Below, piece by piece: positions 59,371-64,000 of a stretch of DNA of 64,000 nucleotides. The notes beneath the pieces were generated by a model. The model was given only the letters and a program-made list of their open reading frames with translations, ran no database searches and was not told the DNA's origin. The translations under genes and the position numbers were made by a program. Source of the stretch: Arion vulgaris (lineage: Eukaryota > Mollusca > Gastropoda > Stylommatophora > Arionidae); contig CM036755.1 of assembly GCA_020796225.1 (NCBI GenBank), positions 15,687,317 through 15,751,316 of the forward strand, written 5' to 3'. The number at the start of each line of letters is the position of its first letter. Positions within the stretch are counted from its first letter, which is position 1.

Positions 59371-59904
59371 AGCCGTTGTTCTTATTGCCTCTGCCCGGTA
59401 GTTATTCGAGTACTTACCTATAGCAATCGCTTTCGTGACCGTCTCTTTCTTTGAGAGTTTAAGCACTATTCCTCCTCCGCCATCGCTGATTGCGTTTCTT
59501 GCCGATCCATCGGTATACACGTGTATCCACTCATTTTCAGGGTACTCGGTCACTATGTATTTTTCTGTGGCCGCTCTTCTTTCGAAGTTTTCTTGCTGCC
59601 CTTTCTTTAGTATGCCTGGCATTGATTCCCCTAGTTCCGGCATTTTGGTTTTCCACGGCGGGCACTTATCGGTTGCCGGGATTGTTTTGACTTTACATTT
59701 TGCTAGGACCGGATGGTCTGCGGTCAGTACTTTGGCATTTTTTGCGAAGCTGGTTCTCTCGATCCTACCCCTTCCGAGTCCGTTCATTCTTTCGTACATA
59801 GGGTGGGAGTGAAGCTGTTTCAGTTTTTCGTACATAGGGTGGGAGTGAAGCTGTTTCAGTTTTTCCGCCAATATCAAGACTTTTCTGTCCCTTCGGTCTG
59901 CCAT

Positions 59905-60018
59905 TGGTTGGATGCTTGGTAGTCTATCTTATAGTTGTCTCTACTTAAAACTCTATTTAATAGACTTCTCTATTGACCACTCTATCTTACACTCTACTCA
60001 ACTATCTACCCCTCTCTT

Positions 60019-60051
<33 letters not shown>

Positions 60052-60292
60052 CTCTCCCACATAATCTTGGCATAATATTCTAACTATGCTTGAAATGGTA
60101 ATGTGTACTGGAATATTCTGACAACATTTTCTTCCTGGGACAAACTTGGAGAACACAATTTGAGATTAAAGATTATGAGAATCTGAGAAATGGCAATATC
60201 TTTGCTTGGATCTGTTGTTTATATGAATAATTGTCTGACTGGCGCAGAGGTTAAAGCTGTTACTATTATCGCATCGCTTGCGCCTGATCGAC
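59905..60292. other. no gene seen; (TC)n tract at 60004-60055
   Basis: A ctct-rich microsatellite and AT-rich sequence. There is also a short 36-bp duplication inside the RNase H fragment just to the left (59783-59855). Confidence 0.7.
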
Positions 60293-60706
60293 TGACTACT
60301 ATCAGATTAGAGTAAACTATCAGATTAGTGTAGACTATCAGATTAGTGTAGACTATCACATTAGTGTAGACTATCAGATTAGTGTAGACTATCATATTAG
60401 AGTAGACTATCAGATTAGAGTAGACTATCAGATTAGAGTAAACTATCAGATTAGTGTAGACTATCAGATTAGTGTAGACTATCAGATTAGAATAGACTAT
60501 CAGATTAGAGTAGACTATCAGATTAGTGTAGACTATCAGATAACTATCAGATTAGTGTAGACTATCAGATTAGTGTATACTATCAGATTAGTGTAGACTA
60601 TCAGCTATCAGATTAGTGTAGACTATCAGATTAGAGTAGACTATCAACTATCAGATTAGTGTAGACTATCAGATTAGTGTAGACTATCAGATTAGTGTAG
60701 ACTATG
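60293..60706. repeat. 18-bp minisatellite, about 22 copies
   Basis: The unit is gactatcagattagtgta with variants agagta and agaata. Some units are truncated (tatcagataac, tatcagctatcag). Confidence 0.95.
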
Positions 60707-60960
60707 ATTGGGACTAAAAGATCTGCTCGTCAGACCTAGCTCTATATAAATGCTGGAGATTTGAATCCAATGTTTACATTTCAGATATCAGACACAATAT
60801 CTACACAAACTTTTGGGGATTCCCCTTGTAGATCAAACCTACATTCAGATCAAACTTCATATCAACAACACAAATGATATTTTCATCCAAAGGATACGCC
60901 CCTGTTCGGCATACATAACATAGACATTGTTCAACTAGTTATACAGTCTGATAAACCCAA
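60707..60960. other. unique sequence, nothing recognised
   Basis: No ORF or repeat was recognised. Confidence 0.5.
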
Positions 60961-61243
60961 CATACGGTGGAGGGCTAGACATTGTACTGTGGAGGGTTAG
61001 ATATTGTACTGTGAAGGGTTAGACATTGTACTGTGGAGGGTTAGACATTGTATTGTGGAGGGTTAGATATTGTACTGTGGAGGGTTAGACATTGTACTGT
61101 GGAGGGTTAGACATTGTACTGTGGAGGGTTAGATATTGTATTGTGGAGGGTTAGATATTGTACTGTGAAGGGTTAGACATTGTACTGTGGAGGGTTAGAC
61201 ATTGTATTGTGGAGGGTTAGATATTGTACTGTGGAGGGTTAGA
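60961..61243. repeat. 22-bp minisatellite, 13 copies
   Basis: The unit is tagacattgtactgtggagg plus gt, with variants gatatt, tattgtgg and tgtgaagg. The variant order (a block of about six units) repeats once. Confidence 0.95.
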
Positions 61244-61299
61244 CAACCTACTAAGGTGTACAACCCCGCAAGAAAACAAAATTAGCAAGTCGTGAAATG

Positions 61300-62310
61300 A
61301 TGATGATCATCAAATAGCTTGTCCTGAGCAGAACTTTGCCACCCTAACAGTCCTCCAGAATTTCTCTCTCTCATAGGTCAGATGTCCCGCCTCTGCAGCC
61401 GTCATGTTGAAACATCCTGAATCCATCTTTTCCGTGGTCTTTCTCTTCTTTTTGCCAGTATGCATCCTTCCATGATGGTCTTCTCCAGCCCTTCATTTCT
61501 TCTTATATGATCAAAATATCTCAATTATCTCTTTCCTATTTGTAGCATCAGTCAGTTTTCTCTTTCTTATTTGTAGCATCAGCCAGTTTTCTCTTTCCTA
61601 TTTGTAGCATCAGCCAGTTTTCTCTTTCCTATTTGTAGCATCAGTCAGTGTTCTCTTTCTTATTTGTAGCATCAGCCAGTTTTCTCTTTCCTATTTGTAG
61701 CATCAGTCAGTGTTCTCTTTCCTATTTGTAGCATCAGTCAGTGTTCTCTTTCTTATTTGTAGCATCAGCCAGTTTTCTCTTTCCTATTTGTAGCATCAGC
61801 CAGTTTTCTCTTTCCTATTTGTAGCATCAGTCAGTGTTCTCTTTCTTATTTGTAGCATCAGCCAGTTTTCTCTTTCCTATTTGTAGCATCAGTCAGTGTT
61901 CTCTTTCTTATCTGTAGCATCAGCCAGTTTTCTTTGATTTTGAGTTCTTTCTGGATATATCTATTTGTTCTCTTCTCTGTCCAAGATATACGGAGGACTC
62001 TTCTGTAACACTTATATTCGAAAGCACATATGTGTTTTTCCACTGCTTTATTAAGTGTTCAATGTTCACACCCATACGTTGCCACTGGGAATATGCATGC
62101 TCTTAGTATTCTGATCTTTGTTTTCTCATCAGTTCCGTTCCATACTGTTTTTAGTTGTTTAATTTTTGCAAAGAGATGCTTGTTCTTCTTTTAATTTTCT
62201 TCATCACATTTAAAACTGTTGTTAGCAGTGAACCAAGATATTCAAAACTGTTCACATTTCTACTTTCTCTCCGTTGATAAAAATATCTTTTGTCATGTTC
62301 GTTTTATCTG
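61300..62310 (-). pseudogene. LINE-Y copy 3: RT thumb and C-terminus with internal 31-bp array
   Basis: The minus strand from 62310 shows the RT thumb (FINGE, then PVATYGCEH and ICAFEYKCYRRVLRISWTEK), then KIKENWLMLQIRK at about 61935. Frameshifted remains of the KTIMEGG and NMTAAEAGHL tail end near 61310. The KENWLMLQIRK codons have expanded into a 31-bp array (61528-61935) that splits the frame. The upstream RT is missing and replaced by the RNase H LINE at 62331, so the copy is truncated or interrupted there. Homologous to 1-290 and 33025-33400. Confidence 0.85.
61528..61935. repeat. 31-bp minisatellite grown inside LINE-Y, 13 copies
   Basis: The unit is tctctttcctatttgtagca plus tcagYcagttt. 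In unexpanded LINE-Y copies at 1-40 and 33105-33145 this sequence occurs once. Variants cagtca/gtgttc and cagcca/gttttc alternate. Confidence 0.94.
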
Positions 62311-62330
62311 TTGTCATTATTTTTGTTATG

Positions 62331-63220
62331 TTATGTTATGCGATCGACGTCATGGCACATTGGACATTCCCATTCGTGCTCTGTCCTCCATTGCAGCAGC
62401 CATCCCAAAGTCCATTTGCTCACAGTACCCATGAGAAGTTGATTACTATATCTTCTCTCTCTACCACGAAGACGGCACTGTCTGGCATGTCCAAACTTAA
62501 CGCCTAATTCTCGAACTCGTTCCAGTGTCTGAGACCCGCCCATGTCACACAATTGAGAGCGTACCGCATTGATAATATCGGCTCTGTCGATACTTCTGCC
62601 CACTTGAGTCGGGGCACTGTTTGCAAGAGAGTCAGCACGCTCGTTACCCCGCACTCCAGCATGTCCAGGCGTGTACAGCCAAGTCATTTTCTCGAGACGT
62701 GATCTCCGAATGATGTCCATACATTCCACACGCATACTTCCAGATTCAATCAGTTGAAGCATATTCATCGAGTCTGATATGATGATCGTATGGGTAACCT
62801 GTTGCTCAGCCACCCATGACAGAGCCCTGGAGGCAGCGATGATCTCCATAGTCATGCTCGATGTCGTTGTCTCGAAAGCCCCGCAGTCCTCATGAAGTGT
62901 GCGACCGTTTCGTTGTGCTGAGTAAGCCCACGATGATCTGGTGCCACTCTTGACAGAGCCATCGGTGTAGATAATGATATCACCTGGATGGGAGTGCTGA
63001 TCCACGAGTGCAAGAATTTCCACATTGACGACGCCCGGTGCCCATTCTCTACAGCGGCTCCCAAGTGTACTGACAACCCTGGTGTAAGCAGTCATATCCT
63101 CTGATATAGGTATCCATTCTTCACCATGTCTCAGCTCATCTAGAGTACAGACCTGTTTAACCCTGTAACGTTCGGGTACTAAGAAAATCTCATTTATAAA
63201 TGAGATGGCTACATGACTCG
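62331..63220 (-). CDS. RNase H domain and C-terminus of an RNase H LINE, uninterrupted ORF fragment
   Basis: A minus-strand frame is open for 319 codons from an ATG at 63290, but the LINE-like part starts at about 63185 (VPERYRVKQVCTLDELRHGE). It has no internal lesion. All catalytic RNase H residues are present in order: Asp110 in IIYTDGS, Glu149 in MTMEI, Asp173 in ISDSMN, His210 in YTPGHAGVRG and Asp220 in NERADSL. The C-terminus ends in a CPMC pair (309 and 312) and stops at 62331, where the family would be expected to continue into a longer zinc-like motif. The RT is absent, so this is a 5'-truncated LINE copy and not a host RNase H. The upstream ATG is not the natural start. RNase H degrades RNA in RNA-DNA hybrids. 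It is related to 17762-19347. Confidence 0.85.
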
Positions 63221-63366
63221 AAACTAGCCGTATTTGTGTGTTATTTATGCATTTAAAAGCATATAATTTATGTTTCTTAATGTAAAACATATATTACCAT
63301 AACAAATTGTTTAAACAATTTTTTTATTTTTAAGATGTCTAATCTTGTTGAATAAAGCATGCTTTT

Positions 63367-63522
63367 TGTTCTTCTTCTTCTGCCTCCGCCCGCTATGAAT
63401 TCATGCGTAGTCAGGGAGCCTTTTATGGTGTATCTGACTGATTTCTGCGTGAAAGCCGACTAACCGTGTGTAAGGTGTCCCTAGCCATTCAGGTGAACCT
63501 TCTCCGACTTCAGTGGTAAGAA
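63367..63522 (-). mobile_element. short GAA-tailed retroposon with 9-bp TSD
   Basis: A 156-bp insert between catgctttt (63358-63366) and catgctttt (63523-63531). The left end is gttcttcttcttc, a GAA tail on the minus strand. The body includes gcgtagtcagggagcctttt, tggtgtatctgactgatttc and gtgtaaggtgtccctagcca. It is unrelated to the other SINE-like family in the body but shares the tail type. Confidence 0.75.
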
Positions 63523-63531
63523 CATGCTTTT

Positions 63532-64000
63532 ATTACACCGACATTTCCGATCGGCCGCCATTTTGGATAATCTCTACAGACGAGTTTTCACTTGCTCTTG
63601 TCAAAAATCACACATTTGCTTAAAAATGGTATCTGGTGACTCAGATTACTGTCCTAATCAAGACTATAAGTGTTAGTTCTTTATGGGCTGCTTACTAGAC
63701 CAGTTCTGCATCATTTTCTCTTGTTTATTTATTATTTATTAATTGGTGTCTTCAAAATATGGAAATATTTAGAAGTTACAAATTTCCTAATTACTGCCTT
63801 ATTGATTGTCCAAACAACTTTATGTTTGGATATATTGTGTAAATATGAAGGTACTAAGAGAGTATATTAATAGTTTTCATGATATATTTCATACTTATTT
63901 TTCCTTCTTTGTGACTGTATAATTATTTGAAATTTGTTGAAAAATCTATCACCAAAACTAGGTCACTGATATATCACATATTACATGACACTGATATTAA
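63532..64000. other. unique AT-rich sequence, nothing recognised
   Basis: No domain was recognised in the short frames (for example 63670-63870) that cross this stretch. Confidence 0.5.

Larger units (their letters stand above)
53826..59904 (-). pseudogene. RNase H LINE (second family), split by two insertions
   Basis: The minus strand from 59904 to 59371 encodes ADRRDRKVLILAEKLKQLHS (with a 36-bp duplication), then EWIHVYTDGSARN and GKYSNNYRAEAI. It continues at 58106-57957 with KMIIERRDTSRNKVVIFTDA and ELNELKATLDALV. It resumes at 54257-53826 with VYSLKRTVIQWIPSHC, a frameshifted NEQADKLAKEGG, and a C-terminal zinc-like CPCKKDGHDC segment (upstream reading LRTGHNKLRAHMFNKFK). RNase H signatures TDGS, the Glu of YRAEA, FTDA and the late QADKLA Asp are visible. 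The breaks are filled by 58107-59370 and 54258-57956, each with TSDs. The RT is not present. Frameshift near 54205 and stops: dead. RNase H would remove the RNA template during retrotransposition. Confidence 0.85.

Overview
This is eukaryotic, almost certainly invertebrate-animal, repeat-dominated DNA. I see no credible intact host protein gene, spliced or unspliced, in the 64 kb. The pointers are retrotransposon families common in lophotrochozoan and other invertebrate genomes: non-LTR LINEs with apurinic-type endonuclease and RT, LINEs with an RNase H domain, a Penelope-like element with a GIY-YIG domain, and GAA-tailed SINE-like retroposons. A 133-bp fragment of the 18S rRNA 5' end is also animal-like. 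A mollusc-like animal is my weak inference; the sequence does not settle it.

Two things fill the window. First, tandem arrays (minisatellites and satellites with units of 11 to about 122 bp) make up roughly half of it, about 34 kb by my tally. The largest are a 19-bp satellite (20.3-27.6 kb), a 43-bp array (49.4-53.2 kb), a 33-bp array (1.0-4.0 kb), a 49-bp array (44.0-47.0 kb), an 87-bp array (36.5-38.9 kb), a 17-bp array (29.8-32.9 kb) and a 38-bp array (40.2-42.6 kb). Several show higher-order structure. Nearly all long ORFs in the window are translations of these arrays, often open in both directions, and are not genes. Second, the stretches between arrays are retrotransposon wreckage in which elements sit inside elements. 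For ten insertions I can point to matching short target-site duplications (TSDs), and for several the interrupted reading frame rejoins exactly when the insert is removed.

Region by region. 0-7 kb: a LINE 3' end, then 29-, 33-, 57- and 30-bp arrays and one SINE copy. 7-14.6 kb: a TIR-bounded DNA element holding LINE-X, which holds LINE-A; then LINE-B, interrupted by a GAA-tailed retroposon whose 5' head is pre-rRNA (ETS-like sequence plus the first 133 nt of 18S). 15-17.3 kb: 39- and 24-bp arrays. 17.4-20 kb: a LINE-A copy holding an RNase H LINE and a Penelope fragment. 20-33 kb: the 19-bp satellite, small arrays, a LINE tail, and the 17-bp array interrupted by a Penelope element. 33-43.4 kb: more arrays with Penelope and SINE insertions. 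44-53 kb: 49-, 55- and 43-bp arrays with a LINE tail and a SINE. 53.5-60 kb: an RNase H LINE split by a 3.7-kb LINE-A, which itself contains two minisatellites grown from its own coding sequence, and by a 1.26-kb GC-rich retroposon. 60-64 kb: small arrays, a LINE-Y tail with an internal 31-bp array, an intact RNase H domain, and a short GAA-tailed retroposon.

The most notable features are the rRNA-headed retroposon, the repeated birth of minisatellites inside LINE coding sequence, the stratigraphy of nested insertions, and a conserved hairpin core in the Penelope ends that resembles a hammerhead ribozyme core. Element names such as LINE-A, LINE-X and LINE-Y are labels used only here.
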